DNA from: G965212025 sp965212025
GTDB taxonomy: Bacteria; Pseudomonadota; Gammaproteobacteria; Poriferisulfidales; Oxydemutatoraceae
NCBI GenBank assembly: GCA_965212025.1
Contig: OZ243039.1
Location: forward strand, 868,001 to 932,000
Direction of reading: 5' to 3'
Length of the DNA: 64,000 bases
In this document: in pieces, positions 9,000 to 17,747 of the stretch
Position numbering within the stretch: position 1 is the stretch's first letter
How the letters are laid out: each line of letters begins with the position of its first letter
Made by a program: the position numbers and the translations under genes
Notes under the pieces: generated by a model
What the model was told of the DNA's origin: nothing
Databases searched by the model: none
Seen by the model: only the letters and a program-made list of their open reading frames with translations

Positions 9000-9633
9000 A
9001 TGTGTTGCGCATATTGGCAAAATTTTGGCGCCGCATCGTTTCGGCCGGTCTGTATCCGTCACCGTCAAGCTGGCAGTGGTGGTAATTTCCAGTCTGTTTC
9101 TTTGCGCTGCCACACACGCCACGCCGCTATCCACGACCGCTACCGAAAGCGGTACGCACGCGCTGCAGGCTGACAGTGAAATGCGTCGCTGGCAAGAACA
9201 TCAAATGTATTTACGAAGCTTGAACGATTTGCACAAGGCGGTAGCGAAGGAGTTGGAAGTGGTCAGGCTGATGCGCGACTGTGAGGCCATGGGGCTTCGC
9301 TGTACGGGATGGGGTATCGCGGAAAGTATTGCGCGCAAGCCCCAAAAGGTTGAAGACGGAGCTTCCCGGGCGACAGGAAAGCCACGACGACCTGAACCGG
9401 CTGCCTCCCGCCCATTGCCTGAAGTCCTGGCGGTTTATCGGGGGCGTGTCAGCTTGCTGGTTGGAAGGCGAAAATACGAAGTGGCCGTGGGAGATCGTGT
9501 TGAAGGCTATCAGGTGGAAGGTGTGCAGGTTGACGGGGTTGTCGTTCGCGAGGCAGGTCGCAAACTCCTTTTGCCGTTACGGTGGCTTCCCAGCGAAAAG
9601 GTGCCCGTTCAAGTGGCAAGACAGTCACGATGA
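8992..9633 (+). CDS. PilP-like pilus assembly protein
   Basis: 213 aa when started at the ATG at 8992, which overlaps the upstream stop by 8 bases; a longer frame begins at 8821 but would overlap the upstream gene heavily. A signal segment (about residues 24-42) is followed by a charged helical region with two cysteines and a proline-rich linker. A C-terminal beta domain follows (RVSLLVGRRKYEVAVGDRV and later repeats of VEG/VDG), typical of PilP-family proteins that act in the periplasm. It ends with ATGA, coupling it to the ATPase gene. The PilP call is based on the C-terminal domain and gene order. Confidence 0.6.
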   Translation: MHRCVAHIGKILAPHRFGRSVSVTVKLAVVVISSLFLCAATHATPLSTTATESGTHALQADSEMRRWQEHQMYLRSLNDLHKAVAKELEVVRLMRDCEAMGLRCTGWGIAESIARKPQKVEDGASRATGKPRRPEPAASRPLPEVLAVYRGRVSLLVGRRKYEVAVGDRVEGYQVEGVQVDGVVVREAGRKLLLPLRWLPSEKVPVQVARQSR

Positions 9634-11273
9634 GTCACAAGTATGAACAGCTGCTGCTCGTGCTGGATCGCCAGAAAATGCTGCCCGTTGCAGTTGCGCA
9701 GGCGACTTGTCCCGAACGCCCGGAACAAATCATTCCCAAACTGCTGGAGCTTGGGGTTTCTCCCGCCGCCTTGACGATTTCCCTTGCGGAAGTTTTTGAT
9801 TACCTGATTTACGACCCGGCGAAATATGGAACATTTTCCTGTCGGAACGAGGCTGCGGGTTGGGGCTATGCCAACGGAGTTCTTTTTGTTTCTTCGCCGT
9901 TCAATATCGGTTTACAGCCTGCTGCTTTGCTGCCTGAAACGGCTTGGAACGACTTGCGTGGTGTCGGGTTGATGCCGATCAGCGACACCGGCATGACCTC
10001 TGGGCGACAGGTTTACGGACAGGTGCGGGCCGAAGAGATCATTGATAGGTGGCTGCGCGATGCGTTGGCAGCGGCGGCGACGGACATCCACATTACGCCT
10101 CTGACGCCAAAATATGTTCGGGTGCGTATCCGTGTGGATGGCCAGCTACAGACGCTTGAAGAGTTTGAAGGCGATGGCCAGGACAGCAATTACGAATTTA
10201 TTTCCAACGTTTTGCTACGTCTGGCGAACAGTCAGACGGGCAGTTTCGTGCATCCCGTGGATGGCCGTTTTGAAAGGAGACCGGGAGGCAGAAAAGTTGA
10301 AGTTCGCTTGGCCATGCGTCCGGTGAACGTAGAGGGAGGGTTTTCGCGTGCCTTTTACTTGCGTCTGCTGTACACAGGTAAAAGCTCTGTGCCGGAAACC
10401 CTGTCGGCATTGGGTTTTTCGCAAGGCTTCCTTGGCGTCCTGGCTGTTACCAGGCGCCTGAATCAGGGGCTGGTTTTGATCACCGGGCCGACGGGTTCCG
10501 GAAAAACCACGACGCTTTACACCAATCTGACGGAAATCATCAAAGATGACCCGTGGCGTTCCATACAAACTCTGGAAGACCCGGTGGAGCAAAACATTCG
10601 GGGCGCTGAGCAGACGCAAATAAACGAGCAGGCGGGTATGGGCTTTCACATCGGGCTCAAAGCACTCATGCGCAGTGACGTGGACGTGATCCTGGTCGGT
10701 GAAGTCCGGGATCCTGAAACCGCACGACTGGCAATACGGGCCAGTTATACCGGGCACCTGGTGTTCGCCACCTTGCACGCACAGAATGCGGTTTTTTCGA
10801 TCGAAAGGCTACAAGACTTTGGCATCAGCAGCAAAACCCTTTCTTCCGTATTGGCCGCAGTCATCGCCCAAAGGCTGCTGCGTAAGGTTTGTCCACACTG
10901 CGCCACTTCGATGCTGTTTCGGGAACATCCGGAGCAGGAAGATTTTCCAGGCCTGTTGGGTTATGAAGAGGCAGTACGCCGTGCCAGCCCAAAGGGTTGC
11001 GGTCATTGTTATTACGGTTACAAGGGGCGGCAGGTGGTGGCAGAAGTGTTGTTTCTGGATTCAGCTTTGCAGACTGCCGTTGCTGGCGAAAGCAGTGCTT
11101 TGGAGTTGACGGAAAAGGCAGTGGGGCAAGGTTACCGAACGCTTTGGGATGAAGCTACAGAACTTCTCAGAAGTGGCAAAACCACGATTGATGAGTGTCG
11201 CCGTAACCTGCCTCCGTACCATGGCTCACGCCATTACAAGGAGCCGACTCAGGCTCAGGAGAAAACATGTTGA
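9630..11273 (+). CDS. pilQ: Type IVb pilus assembly ATPase (GspE/PilQ family)
   Basis: A 547-aa secretion ATPase that powers pilus extension on the cytoplasmic face. Walker A GPTGSGKT is at about residues 286-293, an Asp box (DIHITP) near 152, and Walker B (DVILVGEVRD) near 352-361 followed by a His box (TLHAQNA). Two CxxC pairs, CPHC near 421-424 and CGHC near 457-460, form the zinc-binding element seen in GspE/PilB ATPases. The ATG at 9630 overlaps the previous stop; an in-frame ATG at 9582 exists but lies inside the previous gene. It is named after R64 PilQ by operon position. Confidence 0.9.
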   Translation: MSHKYEQLLLVLDRQKMLPVAVAQATCPERPEQIIPKLLELGVSPAALTISLAEVFDYLIYDPAKYGTFSCRNEAAGWGYANGVLFVSSPFNIGLQPAALLPETAWNDLRGVGLMPISDTGMTSGRQVYGQVRAEEIIDRWLRDALAAAATDIHITPLTPKYVRVRIRVDGQLQTLEEFEGDGQDSNYEFISNVLLRLANSQTGSFVHPVDGRFERRPGGRKVEVRLAMRPVNVEGGFSRAFYLRLLYTGKSSVPETLSALGFSQGFLGVLAVTRRLNQGLVLITGPTGSGKTTTLYTNLTEIIKDDPWRSIQTLEDPVEQNIRGAEQTQINEQAGMGFHIGLKALMRSDVDVILVGEVRDPETARLAIRASYTGHLVFATLHAQNAVFSIERLQDFGISSKTLSSVLAAVIAQRLLRKVCPHCATSMLFREHPEQEDFPGLLGYEEAVRRASPKGCGHCYYGYKGRQVVAEVLFLDSALQTAVAGESSALELTEKAVGQGYRTLWDEATELLRSGKTTIDECRRNLPPYHGSRHYKEPTQAQEKTC

Positions 11274-11788
11274 TTCAGACAGTGGGAACGCAGAGCATAG
11301 GGGCAGACAGAAAGGCGCACGGGAGGCGAGCGCGCCGGCATGGGCAACTGGGATTTTCTACACTGGAAGTCTTGGTGGCGACTGTGATGATTGCGACATT
11401 GGTCGCAGGGGGAATCTATTACGCGAATATTGGTGAAAAAATAAACGCTGTAAATTTGGTGTCTATCAAAACTTCGGCGGTCGTACGTTTTCCCGAAGCA
11501 ATTACGACTTCGTATGCGCTGAGAAACACGCTCGCCAACGTGACCCGGACGCACCTATCCGATACGGGTTCTGTGAGAGAAGACAAACCGGTTCCGTGGG
11601 CCGTGGTGGCAGAGGGAAATGATGACCCATACTCTGTCCAAATGCGGTTTACGTTGGATACACAGGGGCAGGCAGAAGCATTGAACGCTTATTTGAACGG
11701 CAATGCGCAAACGACTTTGATCAGTGACTCCAGAATGAAAAGCTGTAGCCCGAAATACTGCGTAGACGTTAAGTACGCCATTGACTGA
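11267..11788 (+). CDS. Type IVb prepilin, candidate major pilin
   Basis: 173 aa with a long basic leader (about 29 residues) ending in a prepilin peptidase site: Gly, then mature FSTLEVLVA with Glu at position 5. The hydrophobic helix continues to about residue 50. Two cysteines near the C-terminus (CSPKYC) can form the pilin D-region disulfide. The long leader is typical of type IVb pilins. It begins inside the end of the ATPase gene, with GGAG 5 bases before the ATG. Which of the three prepilins is the major subunit cannot be decided from sequence; this one has the most standard size. Confidence 0.8.
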   Translation: MLIQTVGTQSIGADRKAHGRRARRHGQLGFSTLEVLVATVMIATLVAGGIYYANIGEKINAVNLVSIKTSAVVRFPEAITTSYALRNTLANVTRTHLSDTGSVREDKPVPWAVVAEGNDDPYSVQMRFTLDTQGQAEALNAYLNGNAQTTLISDSRMKSCSPKYCVDVKYAID

Positions 11789-11804
11789 GACGGTTTCTCA
11801 AGCC

Positions 11805-12992
11805 ATGTTTGATCGCTTTTTTTCCGGACTGAGCTACTGGCAGCTGACTTACTGGGACAGGCATGCCCTCCAGGTTCAAAAGGTTTACGCCAGGAATCGT
11901 GCCCAGGCGCTGGAGCAGGTCGGCATTCCGCGGGACCGGGTGGTGGAAATACGGCGGTCAGTACGGTTTTCCTGGCGGGATTTGGTGATTCGCAGAGCCA
12001 GCACCACGAATGCGCAATTGCTTTTTCTGGTTCAATTCTCGGCCTTGCTTTCCAGTTACCGTAACCTTGGGATCAACTCCCTGATTCAGGCCAGCCCTGA
12101 GTTCAGGCGTATTGCGGTAAAGAACCCCGAAGCGTTGCGTGAAGACTTGGGTTTTAGCGTGAAGTTGACGCATCTGGGGTTTCCGAGACCGGTCACCGCC
12201 ATCGTCAGCGCTGGCGAAAAAACGGGTCGCGTCAAGGAATGCGTTGAGGAAGCAGTGAAGTATTTGAAAACGGAGCTGGATATTGAGCGTAAGTCTTCCA
12301 AACACCTGGTGTTAAGTTTTTTGCTGTTTGGTCTGAGCGTGTCGGTTTTTTTCGGATTGCCTTTGTTTATAGGCGAGCCGCTGGCAACCTTGCAGTCAAT
12401 TGACGAGATTCACTTGTCAGCGACCTGGGCTACAGGTGTGCTTTTGGCTACCAGCGAATTGTTGCGTGATGACTGGCTGCTTTTGATTGTCGGCGTGCTC
12501 GCCTTCCTGGGTCTGTCCTGGTTCTTCAGGGAGCGGTTGCTTCGCGTGTACCCGTTCAGGATTTTCGAACGTTACGCCAATTGTTCCCGTTCCATACGCC
12601 TGTTGATGGTTTGGCGCCCGTATCGCTTGGCGGGAGTGCCGTTGGAGCAGGAAAGTGCGGTGTTAAGAGCGGTGCTGGGAGAAAAAACCGGAACACAATT
12701 GCTGGTCGCCATGAGGCGGGGGGTTTCCCTCTACAAAGGGCTTGACGGGAGGTATTTCAGCCCATCCCTGATTGCGGTGAGTGGCGAACTGGCAAACACC
12801 AATTCGGAGGACTTCGATCGTATAACCGGGGTGCTCCTGGACTCACTGAGCGAGGAAAAACAGCTGATTTCGGAAAAGCTCGCCGCGTCACTTTATCTGG
12901 CGAGTATGGCACTTGCTTTCGGGATGATCGCGTTTCTCGCGCTTGGCCTGATTTACCCCATTCTCGGTGCCACAACGGGGATTGCTTTGTGA
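11805..12992 (+). CDS. pilR: Pilus platform protein (GspF/PilR family)
   Basis: An inner-membrane platform protein of about 395 aa. The ATG at 11805 is preferred; an in-frame TTG at 11781 would add 8 residues. It shows the duplicated T2SSF-type cytoplasmic helical domain. The first copy includes LLFLVQFSALLSSYRNLG and a conserved FPRPVTAIVSAGEKTGRV. Hydrophobic segments lie near residues 165-185 and 225-245, with another at the C-terminus (FGMIAFLALGLIYPIL). It works with the PilQ ATPase. The stop overlaps the next GTG start. Confidence 0.85.
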   Translation: MFDRFFSGLSYWQLTYWDRHALQVQKVYARNRAQALEQVGIPRDRVVEIRRSVRFSWRDLVIRRASTTNAQLLFLVQFSALLSSYRNLGINSLIQASPEFRRIAVKNPEALREDLGFSVKLTHLGFPRPVTAIVSAGEKTGRVKECVEEAVKYLKTELDIERKSSKHLVLSFLLFGLSVSVFFGLPLFIGEPLATLQSIDEIHLSATWATGVLLATSELLRDDWLLLIVGVLAFLGLSWFFRERLLRVYPFRIFERYANCSRSIRLLMVWRPYRLAGVPLEQESAVLRAVLGEKTGTQLLVAMRRGVSLYKGLDGRYFSPSLIAVSGELANTNSEDFDRITGVLLDSLSEEKQLISEKLAASLYLASMALAFGMIAFLALGLIYPILGATTGIAL

Positions 12993-13408
12993 ACTTTGGG
13001 CGTGGGCAGCCGAGCGATTCCTTGGTGGGGGGAAGGGGGTACACCATTCTGGAGCTGCTGTCGGTCATGGCGACTGTGAGCGGGGTGTTAATCATGATGT
13101 TTGTCAGTCTTGAGGGACGGATGCAGGCTCTTTCCTGGAGCAGTGCGGCCCTGCAAAGTCGCCATCTCGCCACCCGGAGCCAGTTTGTGGGTCTGCCTTC
13201 GGGTTTTACAACAACTCTGAATGCCGGCAAGGTTGAAGTGACGGTGCTTCGCGACAGCAGCGGTGTGGGGGCAGTGCACTTTTCTGCGCCCACCGGGGTG
13301 TTGCCAGCCTGGGCTGTGCGAAGCGCGGGCGGTGGGCTCACGGTCTTTTCGCAGCCGGCAAACACGATCCGGGCGCAGATCGACAAGAAAATTCTTTATG
13401 AAGAATAA
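12989..13408 (+). CDS. Prepilin-like minor pilin
   Basis: 139 aa, GTG start overlapping the pilR stop. A 17-residue leader ends at Gly before mature YTILELLSV, with Glu at position 5 and a hydrophobic helix to about residue 42. The first mature residue is Tyr rather than the more usual Phe or Met. There are no cysteines. It is probably a minor pilin that primes assembly. It overlaps the next gene by 11 bases. Confidence 0.75.
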   Translation: MNFGRGQPSDSLVGGRGYTILELLSVMATVSGVLIMMFVSLEGRMQALSWSSAALQSRHLATRSQFVGLPSGFTTTLNAGKVEVTVLRDSSGVGAVHFSAPTGVLPAWAVRSAGGGLTVFSQPANTIRAQIDKKILYEE

Positions 13409-14339
13409 AAAACTTCTTGGCCAAGGTCGAACTTCCGGCTTTACGCTCCTGGAGGTCATGGCCGCCACGGTTTTACTCTCGTTGCTGGCGGTTTTCTTTT
13501 ATGCGCCCCAAGTGGCATCAGACGCACTACGCTTGCGCCGTATGCAGGCGGAAGTGGCGGTTGAGGAAATGAACCGCGTCGCGTATCTGTCTCAGCAGTG
13601 GGTTCTGAACAGGGATGGGCAATGGCCTGGACAAAGCGGTGGTTGTGTTCTGGCGATTGCTGAGTTGGCGAGCACGGGCTTATTTGAATTGTCCGCCGCA
13701 CAATCGCCTTTTTTTCGCGCCGGGGTGAAACGTTTTCCACGAGGCGCGCCGCTTGCCAGAGGCGAATACGGTCGTTATTACACGAGTTGCGATGCGCGAG
13801 TGTTTTCTGTGTCGCTCATGCTGGATGCAGAAAATGCGAAATGGGGAGACTACATCGCCAATTTGCTGGTGGGTTCGCGAATCGGTCGACACGAAGGTGG
13901 GACAGTCGTTTCCGTCGTGGCAAACTGGCCTCTTCCGGGAGCGATTCCGGCACTGGCCGCGTATGTAAGAAGAGACGCCCCCGCTTTTACCGGAGCCATG
14001 GGTTCCAACGTTGATCTTGGCAGGCATGCGATTCTCAGCGCCAGCGACGTGGTGCTGCACAACGGGCATTCTCTGGGCAAGACCCTTCATTACGGGGCAC
14101 AGCTTACTCCCGGAGCGTCGGTTCCCGAGCCGAATTGTGCGCCCGGCCTGGAACCCCAGATACTGACATCTTTCAATCATCTTCTGCACCGTAGCGGCAA
14201 GCCGCTGCATCTTGCAGAAGCCACGGTGCAACGGCTTTCGGACGGATGGGTCGTTGGCAGCAGAACCGTGGACTCTGACGGCACACTTGACGTCAATAAC
14301 AACAACGTCAGGATCAATGTGCTGATTTACTGTAGCTGA
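13398..14339 (+). CDS. Large prepilin-like protein, PilV/CofB-type minor pilin
   Basis: 313 aa, starting at the ATG at 13398 rather than at a longer upstream frame that would cover the previous gene. The leader is 14 residues, then mature FTLLEVMAATVLL with Glu at position 5. The 299-residue mature protein is much larger than an ordinary pilin. Its C-terminal part, with paired cysteines, a tryptophan segment and a final INVLIYCS, recalls the constant region of PilV shufflon-type adhesins. A tip or priming role is likely by analogy with PilV, TcpB and CofB. No shufflon recombination sites are seen. Confidence 0.7.
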   Translation: MKNKKLLGQGRTSGFTLLEVMAATVLLSLLAVFFYAPQVASDALRLRRMQAEVAVEEMNRVAYLSQQWVLNRDGQWPGQSGGCVLAIAELASTGLFELSAAQSPFFRAGVKRFPRGAPLARGEYGRYYTSCDARVFSVSLMLDAENAKWGDYIANLLVGSRIGRHEGGTVVSVVANWPLPGAIPALAAYVRRDAPAFTGAMGSNVDLGRHAILSASDVVLHNGHSLGKTLHYGAQLTPGASVPEPNCAPGLEPQILTSFNHLLHRSGKPLHLAEATVQRLSDGWVVGSRTVDSDGTLDVNNNNVRINVLIYCS

Positions 14340-14356
14340 CCTTGATGGAGGAAATT

Positions 14357-14869
14357 ATGCAAAAACAACTGTTTATTTTTATCGTGCTCGCATTGCTTGC
14401 CGCCAAGGCCTTGGCCTTTAGCTACACGAGTTGTTTGGCCGAGTCACAAGCGGCTCCATACGACATGAGTGTGGTTGCTGCTGCGTCGGTCTGCGACGCA
14501 AAAACCCGGTCTGGGGGGAGAGGGAAAGTCGGCAACGTGCTGCACTCCCTTAGTCCGCCGGGAAGCACCCTCAGTGCTGCAGATTTTGCCAGGAATTTTG
14601 ACGAATATCTCAATAAGGCGAATCTCCGCACTGCCATATGCTATGACGGTTGTACGTACAAAAAGGTCACAATGCAGACCAGAAGGTGCTCTGGGTACAG
14701 CCCCCGATGCAAGGATTGGGTGACTCGGGAGGTCTCGACGTACGTGCCCCAGTGCCCCTCAGGTTATGAACTGTTGCCGAATACGCTCGGGAATCTGACC
14801 CGGGCACATACCAGCCAGTTGCATGGTCCTCATGATCCGATGCGAACGGCCTTGTGTCGAAAAATTTGA
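14357..14869 (+). CDS. Secreted cysteine-rich protein at the end of the pilus operon
   Basis: 170 aa from the ATG at 14357, which has GGAGG five to six bases upstream; an ATG at 14345 is a weaker choice. A clear Sec signal ends near AKALA. The mature protein has eight cysteines, enough for four disulfides, and no membrane anchor. I do not recognise the family. In TCP and CFA/III pilus operons a secreted protein (TcpF, CofJ) is encoded with the pilus and exported by it. This gene has a comparable position right after the large minor pilin, so a pilus-exported effector is a reasonable inference, although the protein is smaller than TcpF or CofJ. Confidence 0.75.
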   Translation: MQKQLFIFIVLALLAAKALAFSYTSCLAESQAAPYDMSVVAAASVCDAKTRSGGRGKVGNVLHSLSPPGSTLSAADFARNFDEYLNKANLRTAICYDGCTYKKVTMQTRRCSGYSPRCKDWVTREVSTYVPQCPSGYELLPNTLGNLTRAHTSQLHGPHDPMRTALCRKI

Positions 14870-14914
14870 GGGTGGCTGTTGGGGAGGCAGCTTGGCGGTA
14901 AAAGCCGGAGAACC

Positions 14915-15016
14915 ATGAGATTTAGACTCAATAGACAGAGTTCCGGTTTTGCGTCTGACAGCTTGCTTCAGGAGGCAGTGGCAGTGCGTGACCTGAAAGA
15001 AATGTCGTTGCAGTGA
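14915..15016 (+). CDS. Possible 33-aa small ORF after the pilus operon
   Basis: ATG at 14915 with GGAG at 14907-14910 in good position, ending at TGA 15014-15016, just before the convergent acyl-CoA synthetase stop. The 33-residue product starts MRFRLNRQSSGFASDSL and has no recognisable family. The strong ribosome-binding site and operon position are the only support. Confidence 0.25.
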   Translation: MRFRLNRQSSGFASDSLLQEAVAVRDLKEMSLQ

Positions 15017-15019
15017 TTT

Positions 15020-16843
15020 TCAGCGGTACTTTCCGTAAATTTGCGCAAGCGAAGCACGGTAGTGCTCAAAGATTTTGGCTCGCTTCAGTTTCATGGTGGG
15101 TGTCAACAGGTCATTTTCCACGGTCCAGGGTTCCTGATCCAGAATGATGCCTCTGATGGCGGCGTGTGAGGAGTATTGTTCTGACAGTTTGGTGAAACGC
15201 TTTTTGATTGCCTTGTGCAGTTTCGGGTTCTGCAACCGCTCCGGCGATTTTGGGTGGATTTCCAGATGTTCCAGTTCTTTGGCGAGCTGCGCTTCGGAGA
15301 CGACGGCCAATGCGACCAAAAACGCCTGTCCCTCGCCATACACCATGACTTGCGACACGAGGGGATCGGTGAGCAGTTTGCGTTCCACGTTTGTCGGGGG
15401 GATTTTTTCGCCATTGCTCATGACGATGATGTCCTTTAGCCTGCCGATAATCGATATTCTTCCGTCTCTGGAAATACTGGCCTGATCGCCAGTGTGTAGC
15501 CAGCCTTGCTGATCCAGTACTTGGGCAGTTGCCTCGGGCTTATTCCAGTACCCCAGCATGACGGAAGGGCCACTGACCAGTAACTCCTGATTTTTGCCGA
15601 TCCGGACTTTGACTCCCGGAATGGCTTCCCCGATGCTGCCAGGCACTGTGTCCCCAGGGCGGTTCAGAGAGACGACCGGGCTGTTTTCAGTGAGCCCGTA
15701 GCCTTGGCAGACCATGAATCCCAAGGCAAGCAGCTTTTTTTCGGTTTCCGGGAATAACGGCGCGCCACCGCTGATGGCGATTCGCAAGTGTCCTCCCAGT
15801 CCAGCGCGAACCCGTCTGGCAAACAGTCGGTCAAGCAGCGGCCACAAAGCCGCCACCACCCATTTTGAGACACCGGGTGCGCGTATCCGGTAACAGCAGT
15901 TCAACAGGCATTTCGCAAGCTTGCCTTTGTGGTTTGCCGTCGTTTCCACACGTGTCAGAAACTGTTCATAAATTCTCGGCACCGACACGAGCATGGTCGG
16001 TTTGAAACGTTGCAAGTCGGTGCCCAGCTCCGGGATGGAGCGGTTGAACGCCACTTGGGCTCCAACGTATAGCGCCAGATAGTAGCCGGCAGTTCTTTCA
16101 AAGGAGTGTGAAAGCGGCAAAAAAGACAGCAGCAGGTTGTTGTTGTCTATTTTGATCGCCGACGCCGTGGCGCAGACGTTGGCGAGGATGTTGCGATGTG
16201 AAAGCATCACCCCCTTTGGTGCGCCTGTCGTTCCGGAGGTGTAAATGATGGTTGCCAGTTGGTCTGGCTTGCTGCGTATGGGTTGGTGCAGCATGGACGT
16301 CGTTTCAGGCAACCATGAATCCAGTTTGGCGACCCGTTTGTCCGGAACCCGAGCCCCGTTTTTTGGGACTCCTCGCAGATAGAGCACTTTCCTCAAAGTG
16401 GGCAGACTTTGAGGTGTGGGCAGCAGTTCCTGGGCGTGGCGCAGTTTGGGCAGCAGCAACAGGCTGGCACCAGAATCAGTGACAATGTGTGACCAGTTGG
16501 CAATGCTGTCATCGTGAAACAGCGGTACCGAGACCATGCCTGCGGCCAGAGCCGCCTGGTCAAAAGCAATCCATTCAACGCAGTTTCGTAAGGCGATGGC
16601 AACCCGGGTTCCGGGCAGGAGGCCTTGCCCGTCAAAAGCGTTTTTCCAGCGTGCTGCCCGTGCGGCCACTGTCCTCCATGTCCACTTCTTCCACTCTTGT
16701 TCTTCTTCCTGCCATTGCCAGTAAGCAATGCGATCAGGTGTTTTCCCGACCCGGGCTGCAAATAAGGTGTGAAGCGTGTCCCGTTCCCAATTTATTTTTA
16801 CTCGCCGACTGTCCGCTTCCATACCTGGCAATTCTATCCGCAT
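15020..16843 (-). CDS. AMP-forming long-chain acyl-CoA synthetase
   Basis: About 607 aa from the ATG at 16843 (16822 is another candidate); a longer frame begins at 17005 but its first 54 residues do not look like the family. It activates fatty acids to acyl-CoA through an acyl-adenylate. Visible motifs are the phosphate-binding IYTSGTTGAPKGVMLSH, the YGLTENSPVVS substrate motif, LHTGDQASISRDG and GRLKDIIVMSNGEKI near the hinge to the C-terminal lid. It resembles the FadD15/FAA1-like branch by length and motif wording. It is convergent with the pilus operon and divergent from mraZ. Confidence 0.85.
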   Translation of the reverse strand: MRIELPGMEADSRRVKINWERDTLHTLFAARVGKTPDRIAYWQWQEEEQEWKKWTWRTVAARAARWKNAFDGQGLLPGTRVAIALRNCVEWIAFDQAALAAGMVSVPLFHDDSIANWSHIVTDSGASLLLLPKLRHAQELLPTPQSLPTLRKVLYLRGVPKNGARVPDKRVAKLDSWLPETTSMLHQPIRSKPDQLATIIYTSGTTGAPKGVMLSHRNILANVCATASAIKIDNNNLLLSFLPLSHSFERTAGYYLALYVGAQVAFNRSIPELGTDLQRFKPTMLVSVPRIYEQFLTRVETTANHKGKLAKCLLNCCYRIRAPGVSKWVVAALWPLLDRLFARRVRAGLGGHLRIAISGGAPLFPETEKKLLALGFMVCQGYGLTENSPVVSLNRPGDTVPGSIGEAIPGVKVRIGKNQELLVSGPSVMLGYWNKPEATAQVLDQQGWLHTGDQASISRDGRISIIGRLKDIIVMSNGEKIPPTNVERKLLTDPLVSQVMVYGEGQAFLVALAVVSEAQLAKELEHLEIHPKSPERLQNPKLHKAIKKRFTKLSEQYSSHAAIRGIILDQEPWTVENDLLTPTMKLKRAKIFEHYRASLAQIYGKYR

Positions 16844-17101
16844 CCTGAGCCGTTTTTTCTGAACAAAGCCATAGTGCCAGCCATTTCCGGGGTCGCCGAG
16901 ATGAGGGCTGCCGAATCGTCCAGAGGACAGCTTGCCTTCCCGGAGATGGGGATATCGTGCAAAAGCGGGGTCACGCCACTGACTTTGTCTCCAAGCTGGC
17001 TTCAAACCAGGAAACCACTCTTTCTTCAGGTCGAAGGAAATTTTTCCAGGCTGATATCGGCGTTGATGTACCAGGTTTTGCAGGGATTAAAGCGTTACTG
17101 A

Positions 17102-17130
17102 TTGACATTGAAATAGAAATTTTGTAAAAG
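17102..17130 (+). promoter_or_regulatory. Candidate dcw-cluster promoter upstream of mraZ
   Basis: A perfect TTGACA at 17102-17107 is followed after 17 bp by TAAAAG at 17125-17130 (4 of 6 matches to the -10 consensus). Transcription would start about 15-20 bases before the mraZ ATG at 17154. Only one TGGGA (17148-17152) is seen, so the regular TGGG triplet array that MraZ usually binds is not evident. The rest of the 310-bp gap from the acyl-CoA synthetase start shows nothing else I can support. Confidence 0.55.
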
Positions 17131-17153
17131 ATAGTGGCTTTATTGTATGGGAT

Positions 17154-17675
17154 ATGGATAAGAAAATAGAAAGGTCAAACAGTTTTCGATTGAAAGACGC
17201 CTTTCAAGGCATAAATAAATATCGTGTTGATGCCCGCGGCAGGCTGACTGTTCCGACAAAATTTCGGGAAATTATCGATGGGAAATATGGTGGGAAGCTT
17301 TTTATCACCATGAATGTTATGGGCATGTCAATCTGTGTCTACCCTTACAGCCTTGCCGAAGAGATGTATGAAAACAGCCCAAATGTTGCTGCTCACGGAG
17401 ACACAGTAAGCACAGGATTTAATGAATTTGTCCTGCCGGGAGAGGAATGCGAACCCGATGCGCAGGGCAGGCTTCTGATTCCCCTTATGTTACGTGAGTC
17501 TGCCGGCATTGCTGTGAACCAGGATGCTGTAGTGGTAGGCAAGGGAACCAGATTTGACGTCTGGAATGCAGAAAAATGGCAACTGCAAAGAGAGTTGTGG
17601 AAGAAAGAAATATCTGTGGCCAAGCCTGAAGAGTTCAAATCGGTGCTGACGGCGCTGGGGATGTCGAATCTGTGA
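17154..17675 (+). CDS. mraZ: Transcriptional regulator MraZ
   Basis: 173 aa, longer than the usual 140-150, with an extra basic N-terminal stretch of about 20 residues. Two AbrB-like halves are visible: YRVDARGRLTVPTKFRE near residues 23-39 and CEPDAQGRLLIPLMLRE in the second half. MraZ binds DNA in the promoter of its own dcw operon. Base composition is noticeably more A/T-rich than the genes that follow. It is the first gene of the cluster; the next gene begins within about 70 bases. No strong Shine-Dalgarno site precedes the start. Confidence 0.9.
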   Translation: MDKKIERSNSFRLKDAFQGINKYRVDARGRLTVPTKFREIIDGKYGGKLFITMNVMGMSICVYPYSLAEEMYENSPNVAAHGDTVSTGFNEFVLPGEECEPDAQGRLLIPLMLRESAGIAVNQDAVVVGKGTRFDVWNAEKWQLQRELWKKEISVAKPEEFKSVLTALGMSNL

Positions 17676-17747
17676 GTGTTTGCGGAAAGATGTTTTGTGC
17701 TGTCTTGGCAAATTTGCGCACTGTTTGCCGGAAGCAAGAGACTTTTT

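Noticed and set aside
13398..14339. PilV shufflon with invertible segments
   Set aside because: The C-terminal coding region has no alternative inverted segments or recombinase gene next to it; it looks like a single fixed minor pilin.
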